A DNA stretch of 64,000 nucleotides from Knoxdaviesia capensis (GCA_001510575.1 LNGK01000007.1:372001-436000), one strand, 5' to 3'. Positions 31,468 to 44,695 are shown, counted from the stretch's first letter. A program made the numbers and translations. The notes: a model not told the origin generated them from the letters alone.

Positions 31468-32235
31468 CTTTTTTGCATGTGGTGGAGGCGGGCAAGAGAT
31501 GATGACTTTTTCTTTTCTTTTTGCCTTGAGTGCTGGAGGAGGGTCGATAGTGGAAATTGAATATTGGAATCTGGGAGGAACAACGGCAAAGATTGATCTG
31601 TGTGTGTTTCACGTCTAATGGCTGGTTTGCACAACAGAATCATGCAAACTGGCAGAATGATGCGGTGAGGACGAGATTTGGAATCCAACGAGATCTCCAG
31701 TTCAGGAAAAGTTTGCGCTCGGAAGCAGCCCTAGACAACCCTAATCACAACCCTGATCTGCTGTCTGACAGACCCTAAGCCACCAGCCCCGCGTCCAGTG
31801 CCCCGCAACTGCCAAACCTGCTGTGGCTGAACGCTGCTGCACAGGGCAGGCACAAGGCAGACGCAGCTACGTTCAGCTCTTTCCGTTTGGAATTCGGCGT
31901 TGTCGCCATGGAAGCTGCTAAACTTTCATCGTTCCTGCCTTGTCTTTCTGGATTCGTTTCACATTAATCAGCATCATAGACACAGGATTCATTCACATGA
32001 CGAGAATCCCACTTTACCTCTTCTCGGTGTGATTTTTCTGCTTCATTCTTCCCTTCTTCATCTCTTCTTCTCCATCCGGAATTTCCGTTCTAGAAAGTTC
32101 CGTCCGTTTGTCGTTTTTGATCACCCCCACCAAGTTAAAACAGCTTGATTCGCAATCTTATCGGACCCTGACGAAGACCACCTCGATTGGAGATACTGAA
32201 GCTGAGCTCGCGGTCGAGCGGTTTCGTTCTTCAAA
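31468..32235. other. Upstream region and leader of UBP14
   Basis: This runs from the 5S terminator to the UBP14 start. It contains a purine/pyrimidine mix with CT-rich stretches at 32030-32100 and several AACCCTAA-like words near 31720-31760. No further gene was recognised. Confidence 0.5.
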
Positions 32236-34867
32236 ATGTCGTGTCCCCACGTGGAATCGATCTGTATGGATTCGCTACTTTTCCCTGGTAGCTGTGCTTC
32301 TGGTATCAGCCTCACTGCAGGTTCCGTTGGCTAACGATATTCACGCCTCCCTCTTACAGCTATTCGCAAACCGTCTCCCACCGAGTCTGTCTATCGCGAA
32401 GACTGCACGCAATGCTTCGACTCGATTGTAAGACATATCCCCGCTCTTCTGGTGTCTCTATACTACCCCCGGCCTCGGTTCTAACTGAACTTCTTGTTGT
32501 CTCTAGGATGATCCCTCCGGCCTCGATGTCTGTCTCCAGTGCTTCAACGGCGGCTGTACCGGAAAGAACAGCCACGCGAAGCTCCATTCCTCCCTGCGAA
32601 GCCATCCTCTTGTCATCAACATCCGCCGAACCCGCCGTGTAGTCGAACGCGATGAGCCGCCGCCGAAGATGTCCAAGCTGGCCATTGCCGCCGAGACCGA
32701 GGAGGACCGGTACTTGACTACCGTTACCGCCCAGTGCCTCGACTGCGGAGTCGACCTCGACAAATCGTCCCCGAAGCTCGCGCCGGTTGTTGAAGGGATA
32801 CTGTCTGCGAACACTTTCTCGCGCAAGGAGGAGGTCAAGGCTTGGGAGGAGGAGCTCACGTCTTGTGAGCACATCCTCATGCTGCAGCAGCATGAGCCCC
32901 GCGTCATCCAGTCCGGAGACCTGGGACACTGCTCAATGTGCACGCTTGGAGAGAACCTGTGGCTGTGTCTCGAATGCGGCAACCTTGGATGTGGTCGCCA
33001 GCAGATGGGCGGCATCCAGGGAAACTCTCATGCTTTGGCCCACGCCACCGAGTCCAGCCACGGCCTTGCTGTGAAGCTCGGCTCGATCACCCCAGAGGGA
33101 ACTGCCGACGTGTACTGCTACAAGTGTAACGAAGAGCGGGTGGACGACGACCTGGGCCAGCATTTGGCTCACTGGGGCATTCTTCTGGCCGAGCGCCAGA
33201 AGACTGAGAAGTCTCTGACCGAACTACAGATTGAGCAGAATCTCAAGTGGGACTTTAGTATGACATCTGAGGATGGTCAGGAGCTCAAGCCCATCTTTGG
33301 TCCCGGACTCACCGGTCTGAAGAACCTCGGAAACAGCTGCTATCTGGCCAGTATGCTGCAATGCCTGTTCGATATCCCGGCCTTCAAGGACCGATACTAC
33401 AAGCCTAGCGATGCCCTCCCGAGTGTCCAGGAGCCGGCGGCCGATTTGGAGACGCAACTCCGGAAGGTCGCCGACGGTCTGCTCAGTGGAACCTACTCGA
33501 CCCCCCATTCAGATGCTCCTGCTGCTGGCTCCGAGTCCCCGCAACCTGTTCACCAGAAGGGTCTGGCTCCGGCCATGCTCAAGCACCTGATTGGTCGCGG
33601 ACACGCCGAATTCTCAACAATGCGCCAGCAAGACGCGTTCGAGCTCCTGCAGCACCTTCTTACGCTGATCACTCGCGCTTCTCGCACCTCTTCTCTGCCT
33701 GATCCTACCGAGACGTTCCGATTTGCTGTTGAGCAGCGGCTTCAGTGCCTTGGATGCAAGAAGGTGCGCTACACCACTGTGGAGCAAGAAAGCCTGTTTA
33801 TCGACGTTCCGAAGGAGAAGATTTCCGTCGAAGGTGGCGAAGAGGACGGCCCGAAGGAGACTTTCCGACCAGTTACTCTGGAGGAATGTCTCCAGCGCTT
33901 TGTTGCGGAGGAGAATGTCGAGCTTTCCTGCTCGGCCTGTGGTAGCAAGGACGGCTTTGCCAAGCGGACCATGTTCAAGACCTTTCCGGAGGTGCTAGTT
34001 GTGAATGCCAGCAAGATGATGGTTGTCAACTGGGTTCCGGTCAAGGTGGACGTGCCTGTCATTATTCCCGAAGGGCCGTTTGACCTGGACGCGTACATGT
34101 CGAGCGGCAAGCAGCCTGACGAGGAAGAGCTGCCGGATGATCCCAGCGGTGCTTCGGGCTCGTCAGCACCCAAGTTTGTTCCTAACGCCGATGCTCTCGA
34201 GCAAATGGAGGGCATGGGCCTCCCGCACAACGGCAGTGTTCGGGCGCTCCAGGCAACCGGAAACGCGGACAGTGCCAGCGCTGTGCAATGGTACTTTGAG
34301 CACATGGATGATCCGGACATCAACAACCCGATTGAGGAGCCCGCAGGTGGGGCCGCCCCGGCAGCGTCTGCCGCTGCCGATCCCGGCATGATCGAGATGC
34401 TCACATCCATGGGCTTCGGGGAGCCACAGGCTCGCAAGGCGCTCCGGGAAACCGGGGGAGACGCCGAACGTGCAGTGGAGTGGTTGTTCAGCCACCCTGA
34501 CGACCAGGGCGTTTATGAAGAAGAAGAAGCCGCGGCTGAGGCACCGGCTTCGTCGGCTGAGAAGACGCTTGCTGGTAGCACGGAACTGCCGGCCAAGTTC
34601 CAGCTGCAATCGATTGTGTGCCATAAAGGAACGAGCATCCACGCCGGGTAAGTAGTCCCGGAAGCTGCATCAATCGTCTGGCTTTGATGCAACAACTAAC
34701 CTATCATATGGCGCAGACACTACGTGGCGTTTATTCGCAAGTTCATCCCGGCAGAGGACAAGATGTCCTGGGTGCTGTTCAACGACGAGAAGGTTGTTGA
34801 GAGCCCCGATATTGGCGAGATGACCAAGACGGCCTATGTGTATTTCTTCAAGCGGGTTCGCAACTAA
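32236..34867 (+). CDS. UBP14: Ubiquitin-specific protease UBP14/USP5 (about 795 aa)
   Basis: Cysteine deubiquitinase that disassembles free, unanchored ubiquitin chains and so recycles ubiquitin for the proteasome pathway. Four exons: 32236-32263, 32360-32427, 32507-34647 and 34717-34867; all joins keep frame. The short first exons encode MSCPHVESI, then CTQCFDSI. A variant N-terminal zinc finger (CLQCFNGGC) is followed by the ZnF-UBP domain (CEHILMLQQ ... HCSMC ... CLECGNLGCGR ... HALAHATESSHG). The catalytic Cys box is GLTGLKNLGNSCYLASMLQC; the His box HAGHYVAF spans the last intron. Two UBA domains lie between them (ALEQMEGMGLP... and MIEMLTSMGFG...). Length and domain order match the family. 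The start was chosen because MSCPH begins the first zinc-finger-like module. The gene converges on the regulator ending at 35196. Confidence 0.94.
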
Positions 34868-35195
34868 AGGGTGGTCTATTGAAATCCCAGCATGGCACGT
34901 TGTGCCCGAGTCACTTCATTTCATAGGTCTCGGGGGCGTGCGTGCTAGATACAGGTTAATACAGAATTTAGACTCATTCATATTCAAATCGTGTCCCGTG
35001 GCGAAACACTTTAATTGGTATCATTCCATGCCGCCTTTTGAGTAAGTTCATCCTCTCTCGTGTGCATACCAGAACCGTGCGCCGTGCTACATAACAGAAA
35101 CATCGCAGATAGCCCGTCCGGCAGTGTTAGTTAATCATACATCATAAATGGGCATCCCGACTACCCAGACAACTCAGGCAACAAGCAGCAACGGC
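34868..35195. other. Short convergent intergenic region
   Basis: 328 bp between the stop codons of UBP14 (+) and the Zn2Cys6 regulator (minus). It holds only 3' flanking sequence for both genes. Confidence 0.55.
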
Positions 35196-37976
35196 TTAAC
35201 CCGCAAACGACCCGCGGATGGACTTATCGGCCTCGAAAATGATTCCCAGGCTCTGCTCGACGCTTGGGGACTGCGGGCCACCAAGCCGGACTTGCCACCG
35301 CTCGAGGAGGTGGAGCAGGTAAGATCCGGCGCCGGTGACCTCGGGGCGGATCAGCGTGCGGAGGGCCGGAACGTGGGAAGCGGCGAGGAGGACGAGCATG
35401 GCGGCCGACATTCTGCGTCGGTGTTAGAACTTCGCATATATACGGTACGTCCGGAGGGATTAACGGGGTGGGCAAACGGAGGTACTCACGATAGGGAACA
35501 GATCCACGCGTCGACCAGCACGGTATGGCCAAAACTCCGGAGGTTGAGGATATGCAACAGGCACGCGTCCAGGCCCGCCTGGCAATGGCGGGCCACCTCG
35601 TCGACGGCCACAGTGCCGCCGCGGCCATCGTGGATGGCGATATCGCCGGCCTGGATGCCGGTGAGCATCCACATGACGTACGGCCGGTAGATGACGCTGC
35701 GGCACGTCAGGTAGCGCTGGCGCAGGAAGGCGCCGTGGTCGGACACGGTGCCGCGGCCGACGTGCTCGTAGCCGACGTCGAAGGCGAAGGCGGCCGGCAG
35801 CACCTCGCGCCACTCCTCCAGCTGGTGGTCGAGCTCGGCGACCACGTAGGGGAACTGCGTGCGGTCGCGGCTGGCGCCGGTGCCGCGGGCGTACAGCAGC
35901 TGGTGCACGCGGTTGAGCAGGCGGCGCATGGAGATGCAGGCCAGGAAGTACAGCGACGATTGCTCGCCTTGCTGCGGGGACGCGTGGGTGCGGTACTGGG
36001 CGCCGGGGAGCGGGGTGGTGGATTCGATGCGGGAGATTCCTGATTGCGGGATGCCGTTGAGCTCGGCGAGGTAGTCGCTGGCTGAGGGTTAGGAGGGTTG
36101 GACAATGAGGGTCTGTGTGGGTGTGTGTTCAGCTCACCTTTCGAGAATATAGCACGACCAGAAGATGCGGCGGATGCGTTCGGCATCTTCGAAGGCTTCC
36201 TCCGGTCGGGAGTATGAGAGGAGCAGCAGGCATTTTGCCGCGGCTGCGTTGATGTACTCCCACGCCTGCAGTGGGCGGCGGAGATACGCAAAGTACAACC
36301 TAACATGAAGGGACCGTGTTAGTCTGAAGAACGATCTCGAAACGACAATGATCACCGTACCCGATAAGGAACAAGCAGTGCGTGGCGGTGCTCCCAACGT
36401 TCGTGTGCACAACATGCAGCTTCTTGAGCACGCTGTCGAAGTACACATTGCCCAGGGCCCTCCGCGCCTCTTTCTGCGCGGCGCGCGCCCGCTCTTCAGC
36501 CGGATCGGCGCCGTCGCTATCAATGCCGACCACGACATCGCACGCACAGCCCAGCGCCATGGTCAGCAGGGCAAGACATCCGTCGATGCTGTTCTCGTCC
36601 AGCATGCCCGAGGACGCCCCGGCGTCCGCCGAGCCGGTGGCGCTACGGCCGTCGGCCGAGTCGCCGTCGGCAGCGTCGTACAGATCGGAGTCGGCGGCGG
36701 AGGCGCCGACGAGCCGGCGCACAGTGGCGATCTGGGTCTGCGACATGGTGGGGTACCAGAAGTTGACGCCGGCCTCGAAGGCGGTCACGATGGCGTCGGC
36801 GTCGGGCGCGGCCACGTACGGCAGCATGGTCAGCGGGCGCACGCGCACGGCGGCGCGCGAGACCTCCAGCTGGAAGATCGACACGTACGGCTGGCGCACG
36901 GCGGGGAACACGTCGAAGTGCGGCCACTGCAGGACGGACTCGGTGGTGCTGGTGTGCATGGAGTTGAGCACGGCGTTGTCGAGGTCCAGCGACGCCGAGA
37001 AGGCCGCCTCGGAGATGGGCGTGCGGGGGGGCGCGCCGGGCGCGGTGTGCAGGGCGGCGGCGTGGCCGTGCGGCGAGCTGCTGGAGAAGGAGTCGCGCGA
37101 GGTGGGCGGGAGGCCGGCGCTGCGGGCGGCGAGCGAGGCGCGGGTGGTGGGCGGGGACGGGCCGGGGAGGAGGGTCGGGGAGAAGGCGGAGGAGGCCTGG
37201 GATCTGTTAGTCGGCCGGCGGGCTTTTGCGCGGAGGCTGAAACGGGAGCTTCTTGGTGGCCAAGTACTCACAAGTGTGGCGTTGAGGTCGCTGATCTGCT
37301 TCTCGAGCCTCAGAACGCCCTCGAGGATGAGGTCACTCTTGCCACGGCTGGAACCAACACGTCAGTTTGCGTCTCCCCTCCCCCCAGAACGGATGGAACT
37401 CTCTCGGCAGCGGAGACTTACGAGTTTGCCTCTGAGCCATACTTGCAGGTCTGGTTGGACAGCGAGCACGTCTCGCACGGAGTCTCGCCGTTACATCTAG
37501 CCGAAACAAGAACAGGAATGTGTCAGTGGTTCGTCTGTCAGGCAGCAAGCAAGCAAGTCACCGCCATGGCGTGGGATACTTTGCGGGGCCACGCGGGAGT
37601 GGGGATACGCAAGCTGCATAGTTAAACTGCGTGGACGTACCGGATCTTGCGGGAGCGGCATGTATCACACTGGGTTGGAAGCAAATCATATCAGTGTCAG
37701 AAACCAGGTCACTGGAGAGCATGGGAGGTGTGTGTGGTCGGAAAGTGCCGGAGTCCCACAGAGCCTCATCGGACTCCGGCTCCGGTTGGGCCGGGATAAG
37801 TGGGGGGAAGGAGCTTCTATCTCTTGGCGGCAGAAAAAGCAAAGAAATGAAGTTTTCCTTTTTTCAGATCCATACACTGTGTTTGTGTATGTGCATCATC
37901 GGCATCGACTCACCGCATGGCTGGTTCGCAGCCGCTTGCGTGGCATGATCTGGAGGTCATCATCAAGCGATTCCAT
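35196..37976 (-). CDS. Zn2Cys6 transcription factor, eight exons (about 681 aa)
   Basis: Nuclear regulator assembled from exons 37976-37914, 37669-37641, 37496-37422, 37347-37272, 37196-36361, 36299-36138, 36077-35490 and 35412-35196. All junctions are in frame with GT/AG ends. MESLDDDLQIMPRKRLR leads into the zinc cluster CDTCRSRKIRCNGETPCETC and its sixth Cys (C-x2-C-x6-C-x5-C-x2-C-x6-C, residues about 22-48). The cluster is split over a 29-nt microexon and the next exon. A short leucine-containing helix (LILEGVLRLEKQISDL) follows, then a Ser/Pro linker. The fungal-specific domain includes SVLQWPHFDVFP, EAGVNFWYPTMSQ and RIRRIFWSCYILER. The gene lies between UBP14 and the LAC12-like permease and so could be the local regulator of the permease/beta-galactosidase pair. 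That is inference from position only. Confidence 0.88.
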
Positions 37977-39835
37977 GGCCACAGCCAGACACGGACCGAA
38001 GCCCGAGAGAGACAGGCGAGCCTTGGACGACGTGAAGCCTTCGGGGGAGCGAAGGCAAAACAGTCCGTCTGTGCAATACAGAGCGTCTCAAATAGACGTG
38101 TGTAAGGCACAGTCGGCAGCTTACACTGCGGCCCAGCAGCGGTATATTGCTGATCGGCGGGATCCGCAGCCGGGATGGGGAACACCGACGCGAGAAGGAT
38201 CCCGGATCGGACTACGCGGGGGGTGTTGGATGGAGCCGAAGCTGTGTCCGGGGAGCCGGCGAACGAAGACAGCGAGATCCAATCTCGAGAGAGATAGCAG
38301 CAGTATGTAGTAGTAGTGTGGCTCTGAGGCAGTGTGCAGTGCCGCAATATGCAAGATGGGCAGAAGCCGGGAACAGACCAGACGAGTCAGAAAAAGGTCT
38401 CGGGGAAGCGTGAGCCGACCAGAAAAAAGAGAAAAAGGAAAGATGGAGAGTGTCTTTGTATGGCTGGATTCAGTCCGGGGAAGCTGGAGAAATAAATAGG
38501 GGGGGAACACAACCTAGAGATGGGATTTTATGGGGAGGCCCCCCGGTTATACGGGGATGTATTTCTAGTATTTGTTTCTACTAAGGCTACTTGGAGTAGC
38601 ATTTGGGGGATCCATCACAGTTGGAGAAACGGAAGAAGAAGAGAAGAGAGAAAAAAATCAGTCCAGGGGTGGTCCTTGAGCGGGGGAACTTGAAGCCAGA
38701 TTTGAGAAATGCACATGTACCCGAGCAGTGTCGGCCGCCGCCAAAAGATACAGCGGGCTTGTGGGGAGAGACGAGGAAGACTTTGCAGGCTTTTGCTATC
38801 CCCAGTTAATTTGTGGAGAGTTAGAACAGCCAAACCCCGGATTTGTTCGCGCCAGGATTCGCAGAGAGAAAGCATGACGGATCACCAAGAAGATGCACAC
38901 AAAAGTGGTCAGATGGAGGGGGGCAGGAGACCGGCAGCGAGTATATCGACCGGTGTAGTATTATATATCAGTCGTTCGGCCGGCAGCTTTTTTTTTTTTT
39001 CGTCTGCTACGGTGACATTGAGCACACTCTGCATGATATCATACCGAACCGGCTTTTGGCGGTGGCTCCGCCGTAGAACCTGGACTGCTTTGGGGAGAAA
39101 CTGGCCTTTTCGGGAATGCAGAGGCGTTGGAGAGCATGTGAGATAAAAAAAAAAAGTAAAAAGGTTGGGGTCGTTCTGGGGGCTAAGATTGAGTTTGGGG
39201 AAAGTATATTAGCCTTTATTCTATGGGTTATACGAGGTTATGTTGCCTGCTAATGTTTTTGGGGGATGGTCTAAATAGTTGGGGTGGGTTAGGGTTAGGG
39301 CTGGCATATTAGACTCGACTGAGAAGAAGACTAGAGCACCAGAACAGAGTACGAGACGTTGAATGTATTCATCTAATTCATTCTAGAGATTCTATGAGTA
39401 CAAGTCCACCGTCTATTCTACGTCCATCTTCGTGAATGACTGATAGCTCATAATGCTCTTGAGTCCTCATATACGATGCCGTATTTCGTTAATACCGGCA
39501 CAGTCCGCTGCTGGGAACTTGACGATACCGGAGAAAAGACATCCCACACTTAAGAGACCAAACACATCCCATCAGGTGAGCCAGGAACTTCAGCTTATAT
39601 TAAGAAACCGGTGCAGGAACAGCGAAACCAGCAAGAAACAGAAAGTGATATCACAGAAACGAAATCTGAAGGAAAAATACGAAGCTGGCTACTAACAGAA
39701 GATTATCGAAGCATTTTGTGTGTTTTAGTAAGAGACTCCCGCCACACACCAAGACCAACATCCACCGACCCTTTTACAAGGACAGCCCTAACCCTAGACA
39801 GGGCACATTATCATCAACACACGCAGACACAGCGC
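37977..39835. other. Intergenic region between regulator and permease
   Basis: This holds the promoter of the minus-strand regulator (left part) and the 3' flank of the permease (right part). Telomere-like GGGTTAGGGTTAGGG lies at 39286-39300 and CCCTAACCCT at 39786-39795. T/A homopolymers lie near 38990 and 39147. No gene was recognised. Confidence 0.5.
39286..39300. repeat. Short interstitial TTAGGG array
   Basis: GGGTTAGGGTTAGGG, two and a half telomere-type units, sits about 540 bp beyond the permease stop codon. An inverted-orientation CCCTAACCCT lies 500 bp further right. Confidence 0.8.
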
Positions 39836-41526
39836 CTAAACAGCCTCAACTCCCTTGGTCTCGTTCAGGCGGACCGTGTTGATGAAGGTCTGCACGGTGC
39901 GCTTCTCCAGCGACTTCTTGACCGGGTTGGGCGCGTTGAACACCTCCTCCAGCTCCTCCAGCGTGCGGTCCTTGGTCTCGGGCCAGAAGAAGTAGATGAT
40001 CACCGCCTCAAACAGATCCCAGAAGATGAAGACCACGTAGAAGTAGTACTGGATGCGCAGGAACGCCTCGCCCGACGAGTACTGGATGACCACCGACGAC
40101 GCCGACGACGCAAAGTTGCCGAGCGCGGTACCCTTGGCACGCGTCGACGTGTGCAGCGTCTCGGCAATGTACATGCTCTGCAGCGGCGTCCAGCCGAACG
40201 AGAACACGATGCCGAAGATGAAGATGAAGGCCACGGCGGCGTTGGCGGCCGCCGAGCTGTTGTCCGGGTTGGTGGCCACCATCTTGTTGGTGCCGGTCAG
40301 CACGGCGAAGCAGCACGCGCTGAAGATGATCGAGTAGATCAGCAGCGGCCGGCGGCCGATGACGTCGGTCATGCGTGCGCCCAGCAGCGAGGCCACGAAG
40401 CACAGGATGGGGTTGACGGCGTTGAGCGCGAGCACGCGCTTCTCCTCGGTGATGCCGGCGGTTTTGAGCATGACGGTGATGTAGTACGACGACAGCGAGT
40501 TGCCCGACAGCTGGCCGAAGCAGGCCATGCCGAGGACGCAGATCAGGCGGCGGCGGGCCGAGTGCGTGTTCCACAGCTCGTGGTAGTCCCACCACTTCTT
40601 GTCGGAGCCCGACGTCGAGATCTGGCTGGTCATCTCCGCGAGCTGCAGCTTGACGATCGGGTGGTCGGCGTTGCCCTCGCCGTGCAGGCTCACCAGCACC
40701 TTCTGCGCCTCCTCGAAGCGGTCGTTGGCGATCAGCCAGCGCGGCGACTCGGGGATGAAGAACACCGTCGCGGCCACAACGCCCGACGACACCATCTGCA
40801 CCCAGATGGGAATGCGCCAGGCCGACGGGGTCTCGAGGTATGAGCAGCCATACACGGTCCAGCCGGCAGCAATGCTACCGACGTACCAGAGGCAGTTGTA
40901 GATTCCGGTAAGCGTTCCTCTCCAGCGGGGATGGGCGATTTCCGAGACCTGGGAAACGGGGTGGGAGAAAGGAGTGTGTTAGTTCAGGTCCCCGCTTTCG
41001 TGTGTATGTTGAGGGCGGGCGGTATGATGCTACTCACATAGGTCGGGGCAGACACGCAGCAGAACGACACACCGAATCCGAGGATGAATCGGCCTCCGAG
41101 GAACTGGCCGGCACTGTGGGTGGTGGCCTGCACACAGGTTCCGACAATGACAATCACCGCTCCGATGAACATACCCCAGCGACGGCCGAGAATGTCGTTG
41201 GCCGGGCCAGTGAACGGAAGAGCAGCAAGAGAGCCAATGGGGTACATGGCGAAGGTGATACTGGTGGACTCCTCAATGACCCCACGGTCGAAGAACTTCA
41301 GGTACGAGTCCATTCCGTTGAGGCCACCCATGAGCGAGCCGTCGTAGCCGTTCAAGCAGCCATTCAGGTACGCCACGGCGAGAGCGCCGTACAGCGGGAG
41401 CATGGTCAGGCTCCACGGGCTGTAGGCCTGCTTCTCGACCTCCTCGGCCAAGCGGACGTTGTGGTCGGCCTCAGAGGCATGGTCTGAGTATTCCACCGTA
41501 GTGGTGTTATCCTTCTCAGACGACAT
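39836..41526 (-). CDS. LAC12-type lactose/galactoside permease, MFS (about 533 aa)
   Basis: Predicted plasma-membrane sugar:H+ symporter. Two exons (41526-41038 and 40948-39836) are joined across an 89-nt intron with GTGAGT donor and CCCAG acceptor. After an acidic cytosolic N-terminus comes the signature LNGCLNGYDGSLMGGLNGMD in TM1, diagnostic of the lactose permease-like branch of fungal MFS carriers. Next are GRRWGMFIGA, SEIAHPRWRGTLTGIYN, FIPESPRWLIANDR, FGQLSGNSLSSYYI and WPETKDRTLEELEEVF at the end of TM12. Length and 12-TM layout fit the family. The gene is divergent from the GH2 beta-galactosidase at 45209, separated by about 3.7 kb, as in the LAC12-LAC4 arrangement of Kluyveromyces lactis. 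Other members of this branch carry cellobiose or other oligosaccharides, so lactose itself is not proven. Confidence 0.87.
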
Positions 41527-43749
41527 GGCTCTCAAGATGTGGATGTTTGAGATACGAAGATAGATCGCAAACGGAAGCAAGGATGAAAGAGGGGGGGGGG
41601 GAAGGGGGATGAAAGGGACCGTCAAAAGGGCTCGCGCTTTTCTCTCTTGCGAGCAGAACTTAAACGAATAAGCGAGGAGGGAATATATTAAAGTGATCGA
41701 TGGTGGACAAGACAAGACAGAAAGGGGGACAAGATGGGGAGCGAGACGAGCGAGCAATGATGTCTTATATGTCTGGTTCTGATGCTACCGGTCTAGAAAC
41801 ACCCCTCCCCTGTGATTTTACTTTGTGCGTGTGAGTGTGTGTGTGTGTGTGGCACTGGCTGTCGCGAAGAAGCTTGAACGTGCAGCCTGCATGGAGCTTG
41901 CCGGACCAAACAAGCCAGACGATGGGGTAGACCACACCCAAAAATGGCAATGAGACGTCAAGCGTGTGTGTCTGTGTGTGCAAAGAGTGGCTAGGCTCGG
42001 CTAGAAACGAGCCAGTAGTTCGGAAATGCGACTGATGGAGAAGAAAAGACGAGCGAGCAATGATGCACGCAGGATGGAAGATGGATCCCTCGACAGCCGG
42101 ATTGGGGCAACCATGCAGATGGAACCTGGGAAAACACGTTCAACTTAGGTCTGACCACTGCCGAGAGGGAGGGGAGGAAGAAAAAAGAGACGGAAAAGAA
42201 AACCGGAGAAGCAGAAAAAGGTCGAAAGTGTAACGTTGGGGAGCTTACACGCGACAGAATTAGGTTTGGTGGTCTTTGCAAAACCCACTCGCACACACCA
42301 CGTCCCCCGCACTCATGCGCTTCCGGGAACTCTGGGGTATGGGGAAGATGGGTGCGAGAGACACACGCAGAGAGAGACGCACTTGGGGGAGCGAGCGTGT
42401 GTGAACCTTGCAGGACTGGCCCATATGCACACTGCACATATAGGTGTGCGGTTGTGGTTCCCCGAGGATGGTGCTGATTATGCTGGGACTGCAATGCAAC
42501 AAGACGCAAGAACCCAGACTGGGGGGGTTTACATTGGAGAGAAGATCGGGGCCAGGGAGAGCAAAGAACCTGGGGGGCCTTTTTTACGGGCGGTAAGCGG
42601 CGGCGGGGGAGCGCAGAGTCTCCTGACCGCGGATAGCTTCAACGGGGCATCCTAGCACTGTCGTGTTAGGCGCGGTCGATATTTGATATTATGGCTATAG
42701 CCTTTACCCGGGGTTGAGAGGAAAATTGTATGGTGGGTTGCCGATATCCCCGGGGAGCGACCGAAGAGCGGCCAGGATGGAGGGGGAGGGGGACGGTGAA
42801 GGGGAGGGAGGGGGGAAAGAACTTTGGGGTACAGGGATGGTTGGAACTATGGGGTTGAGGGTATGGTTATCCCGTCCAATCGAGGGCGGTGGGACGACCA
42901 CTCTGGGTTTAGACTACACGAGGTTTGACTCGTGGCACCTGAGTGTGTGTTGTGTATAGCGAGTACGGCCAAGACAATACTCACATGCTGTCTTTGCCGT
43001 TGTGGGATAACAGCATGTGCATCTGCTATATCTCACCCTCATATACCGCTGGAAGTCGGCCTATGCCTATAGCAGCATGGCACGGAACATATCCAACGAG
43101 ATGCGTGCTGTTCCTCTGCATTACAAACAAGGCATCGTCCGCTACTTTAGCTTCCGCCAAATCTGCCCCGATTCCGGTGTATCGAACACCTCCATACTCT
43201 CTGGGGTATGTACATCTTCTTGGCTTTGCATACTCCGTCGTCTCGGATGACTGTCATCCTACGCCTGTCATCAATCAACTGATCACAACATGCCAGAAGA
43301 CGCTATACCGTGCTTGATATCGGGATCCATGTGGAGGATCGAGAAGCAGTGTCAACCATCCGACATAATCTTCAGTTTTCTTCTTCTTCTCAGGTGGCTC
43401 GAAACCAACGGCCAGATTCCCGAAAGCGGGGGAAGGGAGGGAAAGGAGGCTCTCCCACTAGCACAAACAGGCGTATCTCGGCTCCGAGATCCACGCGCAA
43501 AGACGAAAGTCTTGGGCGGGGTTGGGGAAAACGGGTGGTCTGTGGAAATCCTGCACAGGGAAAACGCACCAGCCGACACTAGCAAAATTATCCGTAACGC
43601 GCCAAAGAAAACCACTGCCGAAAGCCTCCGGCGCCGAGATCCGGAGTTGCAGCCGGTAGGGGGCGTTGAGGAAATATAAATACAAAAGAGGGAAGGTAAC
43701 CCCAGGTCATTCGCTCCTTCCCTCTCACATCCCACGGCTCCGTGTTCCC

Positions 43750-43766
43750 CGGGTTGGTGGTTGCCG
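43750..43766. promoter_or_regulatory. CGG-N11-CCG word (possible Gal4-type site)
   Basis: Reads CGGGTTGGTGGTTGCCG with a T at the central position, the spacing bound by Gal4/Lac9-type Zn2Cys6 dimers. It is about 1.4 kb upstream of the beta-galactosidase ATG. One such word is expected by chance in roughly 4 kb, so the support is weak. Confidence 0.25.
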
Positions 43767-44678
43767 GGATTATTTTAGCGGGTTCCTTTTTATAGGCCCC
43801 CCTTGTCTTCTCGACGCCCGCTAAAATTTCTTCTAGCCTGGCCCCACTTCCAACCGCCCTTTTTTTCTCCCACAACCGCATCTGTTGCGACTTCAATCCG
43901 CCTTTGGGTCTTGCGATGGTGATCACTTTGGACGTCGAAAGAAGCAACGCAGGAAAAGCTCGGACCGAATGCGCGGCTTGTGAGAGCTCCCAGAAATCAC
44001 AGTGGACGTGTGCTCAGTTTGTCTTTCCCCGGATTTCCCCCGAATCGAGCTGGTTGATGCCCTGATGGGCCCCAACTGCCAAGCTTCCAATTCACATCTG
44101 CCTTTTGCCACGAGGAGACGGCCATGCTGGAGGAGACAGGGTTTGGCCAAGCTTCTTTCTCCACAGCTTATTCCCACCACCCACCGGGGGCTTACCACTC
44201 GTCGTTTTTCTCGTTGACTTGGTAAACCCGAGACTGGCGGGTGGGAGAGTCTAGCGGTACAGGAACAGAATCCCCAATCCGCTGATTTCGTCTCATGAGG
44301 AGACTGTTGGTGGGTGGCAGTCAGAACCAAAACTGAACACCTCATCGGCTCACGCTCCCCGCGTCTGTTTCTGCCTTGGTATCGTACGTGATTGCTGCTC
44401 TTCCCATCTTCCCCCTAGCCTCGTGTCCACTGCGTGAGTGCACCCTCTCTCTCTCTCTCTCTGTCCCTCTCTCTCTCGCCAGGTCAACCCTTCACACCAC
44501 CCCACAGCCTTTTCACTTGTGCATCTGTTCGTCACGGGGTCCTGCGAGGTCGACTAGCTTACTCGTACATACACCGACATACGTGCAGTTGAACCTTTGT
44601 TTGCAGGTGACCACAAAAGGACGGTCTCTTTTTTTTTTTGCCGGGAAGCGGAAGCCCACCCTAAGAGCCTCACGCCGT

Positions 44679-44695
44679 CGGGCTAATTCAAACCG
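44679..44695. promoter_or_regulatory. CGG-N11-CCG word (possible Gal4-type site)
   Basis: Reads CGGGCTAATTCAAACCG, about 510 bp upstream of the beta-galactosidase ATG, a plausible upstream-activation distance. The centre is T. Binding by any regulator is untested. Confidence 0.3.
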
